Shown here piece after piece: positions 21,901 to 32,318 of a stretch of DNA of 64,000 bases; the stretch's first letter is position 1; the number at the start of each line of letters is the position of its first letter. Both the position numbers and the translations under genes were made by a program. The notes beneath the pieces were generated by a model. That model did not search any database and was not told where the DNA came from. It saw nothing but the letters and a program-made list of their open reading frames with translations. The stretch is from Morchella semilibera (Eukaryota > Ascomycota > Pezizomycetes > Pezizales > Morchellaceae). Location: contig CM018608.1 of NCBI GenBank assembly GCA_009192285.1, positions 1,708,563-1,772,562 on the forward strand, read 5' to 3'.

Positions 21901-24363
21901 CAGAGCTTTGATCAACCTCTCTTTGAAGACCCGGAAGATCATTATCCTAGGTATTATCTTTTTTCTAATGATGGGATGACACCATGGAATACAGCAAGGC
22001 TTTGTCGGGTCCTTCGACGTCTCTTTTGTGATACCTTTGGAAGAGATGCAGAATTTGGTGTCTTGAGCTACCGTCATATGGCGATCTCAATTAGCCGGAG
22101 ATATCTAAAGGGTAGTTTCGAAAGCAATGATGATCAAGAGGATGATGATGAACTCGATCTTCAAGCCGGCCATTCTTCTGCCACTGCAGACAGGATTTAT
22201 GGTGTGAGATCTGATCTATTGCAGGAACTTACCGAAACATCGATACAAGTTTTCGGGAAGATCAGTTTACAGTGGCATCGTCTACTCCGAGCGCCTCCCA
22301 AGCAACCGAACGAACAATATAATAAAGGTAAACTATATTCCTTCCACTTTACAACATATGATATGTATTGACTCCCGGCATTAGATGTTCCTAGTATTAT
22401 CCACAGCCAGGATCAAACACTGGCTTCGACTCAAGAAACCGATAAGATACAGAAGAGAGCCTACAACATAATCAGGACCATGTTTGGCCCTGATGCTAAC
22501 TTTAAAAGTACGGAGCAAAAAGATGCATTAATACATGTCCTTGCTGGTAAAACTACACTTGTTGTCGTTCTACCTACAGGTGGTGGAAAGACACTACTTT
22601 TCGCTGGCCCCGCATTAGAGCCTGACGCGGGCGTCACGGTCATAATCCTTCCATTTCTATCATTAATTGAAGATATGCAGCGTCGTTGTCATAGTTTTGA
22701 TTGTACTGTTTGGAATCAGAATCAACCACGGGAATCAACTATTTTATTGATTACTGTGGAATCCGCGGTAAACCCCAACTTTAGGCAATACATCAAAAGG
22801 CTACATGAAGTAGGCAGACTTGATCGTATTGTAATTGATGAGGCGCACATGCTGGTAACTAACCTATCCTTTCGGGAGTCCTTTGGCCGTCTTGATTGGT
22901 TCTCGACTATTGGAGTACCTTGCATTTTCCTTACTGCCACACTCCCTCCGTGGATGGAGGAAAGCCTCCTTGAAGCTGCACTAATTAATGATACTCCGGT
23001 CACGGTAGTCCGATCAGCAGTGTCTAGGCCGAACATATCATACCATGTTAATACACATCGTAGGGGATTCCAAGTGGAATTACTGGACAAGGAGGTTCAA
23101 GAGTTCAGAGCAAAAAAATGTGGTAAAGCGATCATATATACCCGCAGCTGTAATATGGCTGAAACGCTGGCAGACAAGTTCGGTTGTCCATACTATCACG
23201 CACAAGGACCAAACCGTACACAGATACTACGGGACTTCACAAGTGGAGTACATGATCTAATTGTCGCTACTACAGCACTTGGTGCCGGGCTTGATATTCC
23301 AGATATTAGGCTCATTATCCATTTTAAACTTCCTCATACACTCATTGATTACTCTCAGGGAAGTGGACGTGCTGGGCGAGATGGCAAACCCGCCAAATCT
23401 ATCATTTACGCCGCACCAGATGAGTTGAACAGAATGCCGGGAAGATTAAACCACGATATGAAAACTGATCTTAAAGCACTTGAAGGTTATTGTAGAACAA
23501 GTGGATGCCGGAGACTTGAGCTTGGTAACTATTTCGACGGGGCTGGAAAAGGTAGTGCATGCGTCCCTGAGCATGATGAGCTATGCGACAACTGTTCAAA
23601 GATTTTTGCTTTGGATGATGATATCACTCGTTATTTCTCACCACCTATAATCTCCGGCACTAAAAGAAAGAGAGATTTCCAGTATGATATAATTGATATT
23701 TCTTCCGATGATGGTGGGGAAATAGGAGAGGCATCAGTACAAACTCCCGGAACATCTGGTCAGCAACCCGATGTTCCTGCTCTATTACCTCGCCTGCAAT
23801 TTAAAATTGCTAATGACGCTGAATTCTGGAGAGAATTTTCTTCTAACCTTCCACTTCTGAATGGATCATGTCAATATTGCTGGATGAAGTCCCGCAATCG
23901 TAGACAAAATGACCATCATTCTTGGGACTGTATCTCTTCCTTGGCTCGAAGGAGCTTGAACTTGGATCGTCGCATTAGTAGCGATTGGCAGTCATATAAG
24001 GAATGGAGAAGCATTGTCCAGTTCGATGCCTTTACATGTTGCTATCGATGTTGTCTTCCTCTACAAGTTTGTTCCGGTACTACCAATGGTGATGAAGATA
24101 ACAAAAGAAGAGCCGGATGTTCTTATGGACCCAATGTTATCGTTCCTATCGCCTTTCTGGCTCAATTTGTCCCTCATCTCAGGGATCATATCAAAGATAT
24201 CATGAGGTCAGATGTATTCTCCACAGCAGAATATATCAAATGGGTTGGGCAGATGACATGGATACATGGTAGAAAAGCTGCCAACCTCATGCGGGTGGTT
24301 GAAGCAGCAATGGTTTTACCAGAGCATCCCCCGTATGCCAACCAATCTCTAATCTGCCTTTAA
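18987..24363 (+). CDS. Zinc-finger / tyrosine-recombinase-like / RecQ helicase fusion protein, 5 exons, 1718 aa
   Basis: Proposed exons: 18987-19094, 19145-19622, 19683-19766, 19820-22327 and 22385-24363, 5,157 nt with the stop and in frame throughout. Introns are 50, 60, 53 and 57 nt (GT..AG; CTAAT or CTAAC precede acceptors 2 and 3). Splice 1 completes a classical C2H2 finger (C18, C21, H34 from exon 1; H39 from exon 2). A Pro/Ser/Thr-rich linker runs to about residue 220. An OrsD-like pair of fingers follows (C273/C276/H288/H292 and C338/C341/H354/H359). Residues about 840-1020 resemble a tyrosine recombinase: R846 in ARGTEI, a basic hairpin (HKGQNKTGKGK), R975 in SYRHM, H1008 in GHSS and Y1017 in RIYG. 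RecQ motifs are complete: PTGGGKT (1123-1129), DEAH (1211-1214), TAT, ATTALGAGLDIP, QGSGRAGRDG (1384-1393), then the RecQ zinc-binding Cys set and a second Cys-rich tail. RecQ proteins are 3'-5' ATP-dependent DNA unwinding enzymes; subtelomeric ones are known in fungi. No break is seen. The recombinase assignment is inference. Confidence 0.85.
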
Positions 24364-24700
24364 TTCATATACTAATTCGGTCAGTCTTAGGCTCCTGTGA
24401 TACTTTATCAACATTAGTTAAAACTTTTGCAACATTTCAGCGATATTTTTTTGCTTGGTGGTTTCTGAGACTTTTTTGAAGTACTTTGTTTGCAATACGC
24501 TCTATATATGAACCTTTGTAGTATATTGCACAGGATACAAGAGATATGGGTGTGTATTATCTCACACAGGATACAGGACATACCGGAAATGGTCATGTAT
24601 TATCAACTAAAGATAATAACAGAGCGATTATGTCATCTCAAAGCTGTGTCTTAGTCATCACATCTCCAAGATCCTTTAGAGGACATAAACTCAAATACTT

Positions 24701-24839
24701 AGACCAGCTTGCCCATCAAAGAGCGCGGCCCCTCAACAAGCGTACACCCAAAATTTGGTGGGTAGCATCCGTTGCAACGGGAAAAAATAGCAGGCAACGC
24801 TCGCTGATGGGCCATGCTCGTTTATGGGCAAGCTGGTCT
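24701..24839. mobile_element. Foldback MITE, 139 bp, 6-bp target duplication
   Basis: The ends are inverted repeats AGACCAGCTTGCCCAT, perfect over 16 bases and partly matching beyond. Flanking direct repeats ATACTT lie at 24695-24700 and 24840-24845. The interior has no coding capacity. A 6-bp duplication does not point clearly to one superfamily. It sits in the 3' flank of the helicase gene. Confidence 0.75.
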
Positions 24840-24909
24840 ATACTTTTATGGAGAATTTGTTTCATATGGAATATTTGGTGTGGGATTTACCTACGGGCTG
24901 CAGCCATCC

Positions 24910-25332
24910 CTGCCCCTCCCTCCATTGCCAACATCTCTTATTTCGGTACTCCTCCCCAAAGCTTTCTGGCAAACGCCATTTTCCTCTCTTTACCCCCCCC
25001 CCTCCCCGAAGCTTTTTGGCAACATCAGCAGGCTCGTTGCCTTCCCCCAGCGCAAACCTCTCCCCATCTCCAAGCGCAAACCCCTCGCCATCTCCAAGCG
25101 CTAACCCCTCGCCATCTCCAAGCGCAAACCCCTCGCCATCTCCAAGCGCAAACCCCTCCCCATCTCCAAGCGCAAACCCCTCCCCATCTCCAAGCGCAAA
25201 CCCCTCCCCATCTCCAAGCGCAAACCCCTCCCCATCTCCAAGCACCCCTTGCCATCTCCACCTCCACCTCTGTTTCGGAGAGCACTCCTGACTTCAAGAG
25301 CAGCGATCTCGAATTAGACGAGAATGACCTGA
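24910..25332. repeat. Dispersed repeat copy 2 with 24-bp minisatellite (7 units)
   Basis: Near-identical to 5323-5636 from 24924 onward; weaker similarity extends a few bases left. It has seven 24-bp units against three in copy 1, grouped as CTCGCCA-type then CTCCCCA-type, so the extra units arose by expansion within the block. Predicted ORFs are repeat translations. The sharp right boundary (after ...AATGACCTGA in both copies) suggests one transposed or duplicated unit. Confidence 0.9.
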
Positions 25333-25575
25333 ACTTTGCCAAATATCAAAGGATTCTCCTGCCCCTGCATGCGTAACTAGTATCTTTCTCTAGGCTAATT
25401 TGCACCACAGGATGCCAAAGCGATTGAGGGCAAGGGTGAGATTATAAATCACTTGGTGCTGGGTGGGGAGGGCAGGGTGGGGGGGGGGGGGTTTAGTGTA
25501 ATCTACGGTCCGGAATTGCTCTGGGAAAACAGTAGAGTTATCGGAGGAAATGTTATAATCGTACATTCAACTAAG
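25333..25575. other. Intergenic spacer with G-run
   Basis: Contains a G-rich stretch with a run of 12 or more G near 25480. It lies past the stop of the dioxygenase gene and would hold its 3' UTR. No gene is visible. Confidence 0.4.
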
Positions 25576-26683
25576 CTACTCTAGCTTCGTGTAGTCCCAT
25601 ATATTCTGGTGATTGAAAAATACAAAGCTGGTTCTATCACCTTCAAAGTCTGTCAGATAGTGCTCCAGTAGGGCAGCCCTGAAAATAATGACATCTCCAG
25701 GCTTAAAATCAAGCTTGATTTTTAAACCCGGGATGACTAAATATCCACCACTGAAGTTACCAGCACACATCATCGTGGTATATCCATCCTTTCTGTCTCC
25801 AGAGTCCCTATGAGGTAGGACTCTTAGATTTCGGAGTACAGCTAGGCCGTGAAACGCGAATCTGCGACTAGTAGTATAAAGAGACCAACTGCCAGCAGTT
25901 CGCGTTATGCGAACACGCGAAAGTGCGCTCCAGTAATCTTGTGGGTCAACAATCTGGTATATGAGACCTAATATTTGCAGATGGGGTGCTAGCTGCTTGA
26001 AAAAGCGAATGCATGCTGCATTTCTATTTCATTAGAATTAGTATGCTATTTAGGACGGAAAAGACACGACATAGGTAAGGAGATATAGCTTCTTACTTAT
26101 AAGCAGTATCAATCAAATGTGCAGAAATCACCGGGGCTTTTGATTTTGCTTGTCCCCTAGCAAACCACCATGCGAAGTGCCAAAGACCACAGATTCCCGG
26201 TTTTTGTATCAAAGATGTGGTGACAGCAGGATTCTTTGACCCATTGTGTCGCTTATCGCTAGCTGGAGGTTTTGGTGGTGTGTACGTGTTTTGCAGGTCA
26301 GAGATAGCGGAATTTAGATCCCTGACCATTTTCTTTCCAAAATTAGGGCCAAAAGGAGCGTCAAAAGCTTGTTTCCAAAATATTATGAGATTTTCTTCAT
26401 CGTAAGATTTTATATTGATACTGGAGGTATAAAGTTGATATTTTTCTGCTGACAATAGCGGGTCTTCAATAGAAGGCGACAGTGGAAGCCGGTGCCTAGC
26501 ACTCTGTAGAATTGATGGATAGGTAAGTTCCGAGAGTTGTATAGGGATTCTTGAGAAAGGTTTAAAACAATCTCTCAAAATTCTTCTTTGTTCAGGTACT
26601 TCATGAGGTTGAGGTGGCTCCATACTGACGAGATCCTCAGCAGATTGTAGCAAGATATGGTATGCTTCGGAAACAGAAGACAT
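25576..26683 (-). CDS. TET/JBP-like Fe(II)/2-oxoglutarate dioxygenase, 2 exons, 344 aa
   Basis: Proposed exons on the minus strand: 26683-26097 and 26023-25576, separated by a 73-nt intron with GTAAGA donor, TACTAAT branch-like motif and TAG acceptor. The joined frame is open for 344 residues. The exon 2 core shows H267-R-D269 in VLPHRDSGD, then GNFSGGYL, a PGDVIIF turn, H317 in LLEHY and R326 in GDRTSFVFF. This is the HxD...H iron triad plus the 2-oxoglutarate-binding Arg, in the order and spacing of the TET/JBP family. Known members oxidise 5-methylcytosine or thymine in DNA; in some fungi they are expanded and linked to transposons. The N-terminal ~200 residues lack a recognised domain. 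The first in-frame ATG is at 26683. The gene faces the helicase gene tail to tail, about 1.2 kb away. The DNA substrate is inferred from the family; an unrelated prolyl-hydroxylase-like role is possible. Confidence 0.75.
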
Positions 26684-26713
26684 AATCAAAAGCAAGCTAA
26701 AAGAACAACAAGA

Positions 26714-26769
26714 GGTAACCTTACACCCTTGTTGATCTCTAACTAAATAATATATCGGTAACCTTACAC
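26714..26769 (-). promoter_or_regulatory. Paired 13-bp direct repeat upstream of the dioxygenase gene
   Basis: GGTAACCTTACAC occurs exactly at 26714-26726 and 26757-26769, within 90 bases upstream of the ATG at 26683. It could be a duplicated regulator-binding site, or a target duplication around a 30-bp insertion. Confidence 0.4.
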
Positions 26770-26819
26770 AATATATTTATTTAGCTGCCTATTTTCAATT
26801 ATTGACTTGCTGTCGGGTC

Positions 26820-26882
26820 GGGGGGTAAGGGAGTGGGATAGGGTGAGGGAGTGGGATAGGGTGAGGGAGTTAGAGAATGGGG
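26820..26882. repeat. 18-bp short tandem repeat
   Basis: GTGGGATAGGGTGAGGGA is repeated about two and a half times, with G-rich flanks. It lies in the dioxygenase promoter side. The minus-strand ORF across it encodes LTLSHS repeats and is not credible as a gene. Confidence 0.75.
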
Positions 26883-26999
26883 GGTGATGGTAGTTATATA
26901 TACGCGAGGGGAGAGCTGATACCAACATACAACAACGACGCCGTGACTCATTCGATCTCTTACCGACCCACCATGAAGAACCGATACAACTCTCTTTCA

Positions 27000-28550
27000 T
27001 AAAAACAGCTAACTACTCCTATAACCTTTCCGCACTTTATCCAGTCCGCGCAACGCCAAATTTAGTGATGGCCACTGAGCTTGCCCACCAGAATGAAGCA
27101 ACGAATTCGGTTGTGATGGAAATTTGATTAACTCGGCATCCGATTGCTCGCATTATGGTATCTACTTTGCTTGACTCGCCGTGAGGCTCAGGATTTAAGG
27201 ATCCGGAACGACTCTCTGTTGTTTGTTCATTCGACTGTACTGGGTTGGGTAAATTAATCTGTGCTTGTAGTTCCTCTGGAATTTGGGCGTCTTCACGTCT
27301 CCTTATTTGGCGTAGCAATTCTACCAGATTAAACGGAACAAGACCGCTTTTGCAAAACCAGATACTGCGTTTGATCAGGCGCAGGATACTTCGCGTGGAG
27401 GAAACAGAATATGGGGAAATCGTCGTTCCTTCCTAATCATATATTGGAAATTTGTGACGGCTTTTTTATATCTTGGAGTTAGAGGGCCAAAAACACTTCA
27501 GCCTAAAGGCTAGGTACGGTGTGATGTATATGTAGGTAAACAGAAGGGAATAATATGATGGTCTATAGTGAAATCAATGACATGAAGCTCAATTCACATC
27601 CATCGAGTATGAACCTTCGCCAATCACTAGGATTGCTATAAAGATTATTAATGTATCTAGAAGTTGTTTTAGAGATAATAGTCTAACGTACTCAATTATC
27701 CATCGGGTTTCAGGCTCACTCACTGTCTCGATCCACACCTATGCTCGGTTTTTGCTCTCTAAATGGTAGGATTAACATAATCTCCGTATATAGAAATAGC
27801 TTCTACTAGTGAACATGACTCTCGGTCGGTATATTCTTTATACGTTTTGTCCGGATCCGTAGAATGAACAGCCCTTCTCCTGGTATTTCCAATTCCAAAA
27901 TGCAAAGGCTTTTCACCCACATTCCATATCCTCTTTCGTACCACAATATTGTAAGATTTCCTGTAATTACGATACTGTGAAACGTCAGACATAAAGTATT
28001 AAACTTAAATTTTATATATTATGATTCTACCTTCTTAAAAAAATCCACCATATTGTTCCAATCTTCAGACTTGGCTTGATTCTTGTTTTTATTGTTGCAA
28101 TATGTAAAACGGATGGAATTCTTATGACGTTTGAGAAAGACGTGAAACAAGGCAGTTCTAAGTTGGGACTACCCGTATTTCTGATACCTTTTTGCATAAT
28201 AAAATCTGCTCCATGTGTTATTTGCTCTCGATCAGCAGGAATATTCCACATGTCCAAGAAATCCAATCTTTCCGCCAATGAATTTCCTCCCGCTCCTGTT
28301 TGTAGTACTATGACTCACCGGTCACGTATTCATCTAGAAGGATCTGCAATGTGTCTTTGAAGAGGTCATCTAGATATCCCATACTACCGAGCAGTTGTCG
28401 CAGCATGAGGATGCCTATGCAAGCCGCTATTTGGATTGTTGTATTCCTTCAATTTTGCGTAGTACGAGGATAGTGCTGAATACGATCTTTCCCCACAACC
28501 AAACTCCTCGTCATTATTGATTTCTGGACTGTTAGATAGCGTTAGTTAGG
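27000..28550 (-). other. Unassigned coding-like fragments
   Basis: Three minus-strand open stretches occur (27037-27318, 27759-27992, 28027-28278), plus a short open segment around 28310-28400 beginning MLRQLLGSMGYLDDLF. They could be exons of one degraded gene, but I could not build a continuous spliced frame and recognise no domain. The stretch has no other gene. Confidence 0.3.
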
Positions 28551-28723
28551 AATTGGGGACTCCGGAGTTCCTCTTCTCACCTTTCTCTCCATCTCTCCGG
28601 GAATATAACTTTCACTTTCATACCCATCATAGTAACGAACTCCTGGATTGTCGGTATCGGAGTTGTCCGACATTTAAAACCGCTGCAGTTTGGGGGGGGG
28701 TTAGTTGTTCTGTCTCAAGAGAG

Positions 28724-28890
28724 AGTTTAAAAGAAAAAGATCGACATAAAAAGGATTAGCATCTACTAGCTATAGATAGTAGGTATGATACTTTCAACGC
28801 CGCCCGCGGAGGCCTCCGGTACGGTATCCTAAGTGCAATCGTGAGAGAGCACACCTGTGGACAGCGTTTTTCTGGGCACGGTGCTGGTCT
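28724..28890. repeat. Dispersed repeat pair, copy 2
   Basis: Homologous to 16856-17017, with a duplicated CTA-TAG word inside (CTACTAGCTATAGATAGTAG) and a poly-T run just beyond. Both copies contain CTTTCAACGCCGCCC and GTACGGTATCCTAA. Confidence 0.75.
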
Positions 28891-28899
28891 TTTTGTGTC

Positions 28900-30390
28900 G
28901 ATCTTTTTTTTTTTTTGCAACGGACGGTCTCTAATACCTCATTGCTAATCACCAGGACCCACCAGAACACGATTGCAGACCCCACAAGTCAAGAACCGCC
29001 AACCAAAAGCACATATCAATCTGCTTGCGCCAGGACCGGAAGGGTTGGATTGGCCAACAACGAGATAGAGTACTGCGGCGCAGGTTAGGTGACAACAAGT
29101 TACGTATACCATAAAAGTGGTCTTTGGGAAAATGTTAATTGTCATGATAAATCTGTCCGTCAGAACTATGTATAAAGATAGCTCACTTTGTCAGTTCATT
29201 CAATACACCAGTTGACCCTTCTTCGATCTCACAAACTGTTTATTTCCAGTCATCAGAACACGCAACGCCTTACAGTACTGAAAGGTTTGTTCCCGGGTAG
29301 GGCCTGGCCCGATCACATACCTAGCGGTAGTCTTTGAGTTCATTTCTGAAACAAAAACTAGAGTAGGTTGTGGGAAAATATTATTTCTAGATGTGTCCCA
29401 CCATTCCTGATTGCGCTCATGTTATCAAAATCCAAGAACGAGACATTGACAAAGCTATATATAAGTATAAAGTGCCCCCCCCCCCCCCCAACATTCCTGT
29501 TTCTTGTACCCGGCTCAATTACGTACTGGTAGCGACAAAGAGAGAGAGGTTCAGCAGCGAGGTTGTATTCTATCAGTTGCCGGAGCAACTAGTGCCTTCC
29601 ATTGTGCGCTACTGCTCCATTCTCGGTTACTTAACCTCTCGCTGCATCTTTCATCTTGCTCAAGTAGTAAGTTCTTAACACCCGGATAGCCAACACTCTG
29701 TTTCAAATACTGATATACCTCAGATGTCTCAGTTACCTATATATCTAAACTACTATCAAAGTAGCAGTTCTTCATGATGACCTACTTGGTACTGGCGAGG
29801 ATACCTCAGACCTTCCTATCTTCAAGCACTAGTATAAGTCGCACCCCATCAAGCATCAAGCCGCAGTATCAGCCGCGCCGATCGAGGCCGAATACCAGCC
29901 GCAGCATCCCAAGCCAGAGATGAAGCCGCAAGGGAAGGTACTTTAAGAAGGCCAAGCGGGTCACCTTTGGTATCCTCGGAGATATGAGGCGTAGAGGCAT
30001 CGGGAGAAGTAGAGAGGATTCGGAGAAAAAAGGATCTATATCAAGGATGCGGAAACACAAACTCTGCTAGTGTGTTTCTGTATATCACACTTTTCCGATT
30101 ATTTTAAAGGCTCCCAAGAAGAGATATTGGACTAGATAAGAGAGGAATTCAGGCAGGCCTCGGGTAAGAGTCCTTTCCTCTCCGCTGTTTGATAATGGCT
30201 TTTGTTTAGATTTCTGATAAGGCAGTAGGGCTCGATGTAGTGGCAATGGGTTTGATGAGGAATTGGGAAGAGGAGCGGAGAAGGGAAAATAAAAAATAAG
30301 TAAAAACAGGAGGGTGTCGCGCTCGCAAATACAGAGATGGGGCAAGCTCTTGACAAGTACGGTCTCTATTATTCTTCTCTTTTGATAATT
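28900..30390. other. Spacer without supported gene
   Basis: Contains a T run near 28907 and a C14-type run near 29475. Short ORFs show no recognisable motif. Composition is mixed. Confidence 0.4.
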
Positions 30391-30392
30391 TA

Positions 30393-30885
30393 TTGAAGTA
30401 TGATGATAGTTCTTTATTACTACCGGTCACTAACAGATTCAATTGCGGATACAGGCGGATAAATATGATTGATGACCTACAAAGCCAAAATGACGATAAT
30501 AAAAGCTCTGATCTCGGCGAAGTTGAAGAAGTCAAAAGAGTTAGCAAAAACTTAAGAGCTGGCGACTGTTCCCTCGCAAAAGCGAAGGCAGATGAGAGTG
30601 ATGAGTGTTGTTCTTCCAATATCGCTAAGAATGGAAATCAAAAGAGAATGGAAGATACAAGAATTTTGCAATCAATAATTGACGCCAATGAAGCAGGAGA
30701 TAAGAGGTTTATGGATAGATGGGGGGATGTCGAGAAGTAGACATCCAACCTTGAGAGAGAGGATGGACAGAATGGACAAATTGCGGAAAAAATAGGGTTA
30801 TCGAATCAATGGAAAGGCCAAGTGGATAATTTGGACAACCGAGTTGATATAGGTGTTGGTATTAAAGAAATATTGCCCAATTAAT
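30393..30885 (+). pseudogene. Fragment resembling the Harbinger accessory ORF C-terminus
   Basis: The stretch to 30740 encodes a charged segment ending RILQSIIDANEAGDKRFMDR, similar in layout to QLKSIMKD...MDKQRMDRW in the 42092-43045 ORF. After a stop, further in-frame coil-like sequence (NQWKGQVDNLDNRVDIGVGI) ends in TAA near 30885. No transposase partner is visible to its right, so this is a decayed remnant. Confidence 0.4.
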
Positions 30886-30934
30886 AGTCTTTTGGATAGA
30901 GGCATATAGCCATTAAGAAGATTCGTAACCTTTT

Positions 30935-30950
30935 GAGGGTTAGGGTTAGG
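30935..30950 (+). repeat. Short interstitial TTAGGG tract
   Basis: GAGGGTTAGGGTTAGG contains two and a half canonical hexamers without the extra TTAG of the terminal repeat. It is short and may be chance or an old healing scar. Confidence 0.4.
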
Positions 30951-30989
30951 ACCCAGCAGATATCAAACACGTCTCTAGAGTACACCCCC

Positions 30990-31715
30990 TAGTCTCCTAC
31001 ACCTCCACCTCCACCTCTACACCATCATCTCTACACCATCATCTCTACGCCTTCATCTCTACGTCTTCATCTACGTCCTCATCTGTGCCCACTACAGTTG
31101 AGCATCCTGCCATCGTCCAGACATGAGCTAATTAGTGAAGCAGGTAGTAAAACGAGCATCAGTGGATCAAGCAGGTACGGTAAGTGGGTATCCCTACGCC
31201 TTTATCTACGCCTTCATCTACACCATTATCCCCGCCGCAATTCAGCATCCTGTCATTGTCCAGACATCGGCTAACCGGTGAAGCAGGCACCGAATGAAGC
31301 AGCGAATCCATCGAATCCAAACGAGTACGGATTCAAGCACCTTCATCTCCACGGCTTCATATCTATGGCTTCATCTCTACGGCTTTAACCCTCTACACCT
31401 CCATCTCCACATTTCCATCATATCCTCTGCACCCCCCTCCCACTCCGTGGATACCGCGTGTTAGTAGTCTTCCTACACCTGTCCCCATGCGTCGTCGTCG
31501 TGGCCTAGTGAGTGGAGCAGGTACCAAGTCTAGCGAATTCGGTACTTGATCCAGCGAATCCATTCTCCAATCTAGCAAATCCAGCACCCCAATCCAACAA
31601 AACCATCACCCAATCTAGTATATCCGCCACCAATCGAGCGAATCTATCAAGTCCAGCGTATATATCAAGTCCAGCCCCCAACCAAGCAGCGAATCAAACA
31701 GGTACGGCAGGCAGG
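30990..31715. repeat. Degenerate low-complexity repeat region
   Basis: It is built from CTTCATCTCTACG/CACCATCATCTCTACAC words. A longer pair is also present: AGCATCCTG, TC-GTCCAGACAT and GTGAAGCAGGTA at 31098-31145 and 31242-31290. A stretch of AATCTAGCGAATC words closes the region (31520-31700). The ORFs in it are repeat shadows. Confidence 0.7.
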
Positions 31716-31719
31716 TAAG

Positions 31720-32250
31720 CAGAGTCAATGTACATATTAAATCGAGAAATAATCAAGAGTTTTATTTGTGAAATTCACCTATGCTCAGAAGTAGCGTGAA
31801 ACTGACCTACCTGCGCATCCAGATTTTACACTGAATAAAATAACCCTTATAGCATTATCACATATACTAAGGCTGAATATATATAACTCTCACCGGCCAT
31901 AGCAATTTAAGGAGGTTATAGAAAATACCACAATTAATATCAAACAATCCTCATATTGATATGCCAAGGGCGGTAGTGTATCTTTATCACTATCGAGAGC
32001 CAGCTAAAAGTATGACCAGACACGTACTGTAGTTCTTGTGTCTGCTTGACCAATAGAGCCAATAGAAGACCAAAGATAGAGAGGTGGTTGCTGGCGCCCT
32101 ATCAATATCTGCATAAGGTGGGTGGATTAAGTGCTGCCGCCAATTGAGTCAAATCCATTTTGAACCGAAGAAATTCAGTACACCACGTACTAGGGGTGGC
32201 CAGCTCGCGACCGCGGGTTGTAGGTACATACTTTTGGAGCTCTGCCCCCT
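31720..32250. other. Spacer without supported gene
   Basis: AT-rich, no repeats of note and no ORF with a recognisable motif. Confidence 0.4.
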
Positions 32251-32251
32251 C

Positions 32252-32318
32252 CCCCTTTGCTTGATATACCCTTGGCCCGCCCCCTTTGCTTGATATACCT
32301 TCGGCCCCGCCCCCTCAG
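32252..32318. repeat. Two-copy tandem duplication
   Basis: CCCCCTTTGCTTGATATACC occurs twice in a row with a short C/G-rich spacer (TTGGCCCGC or TTCGGCCCCGC). Confidence 0.7.

Noticed and set aside
27037-28278. A spliced minus-strand gene from three ORFs
   Set aside because: No set of splice sites gave one continuous frame, and no domain was recognised.
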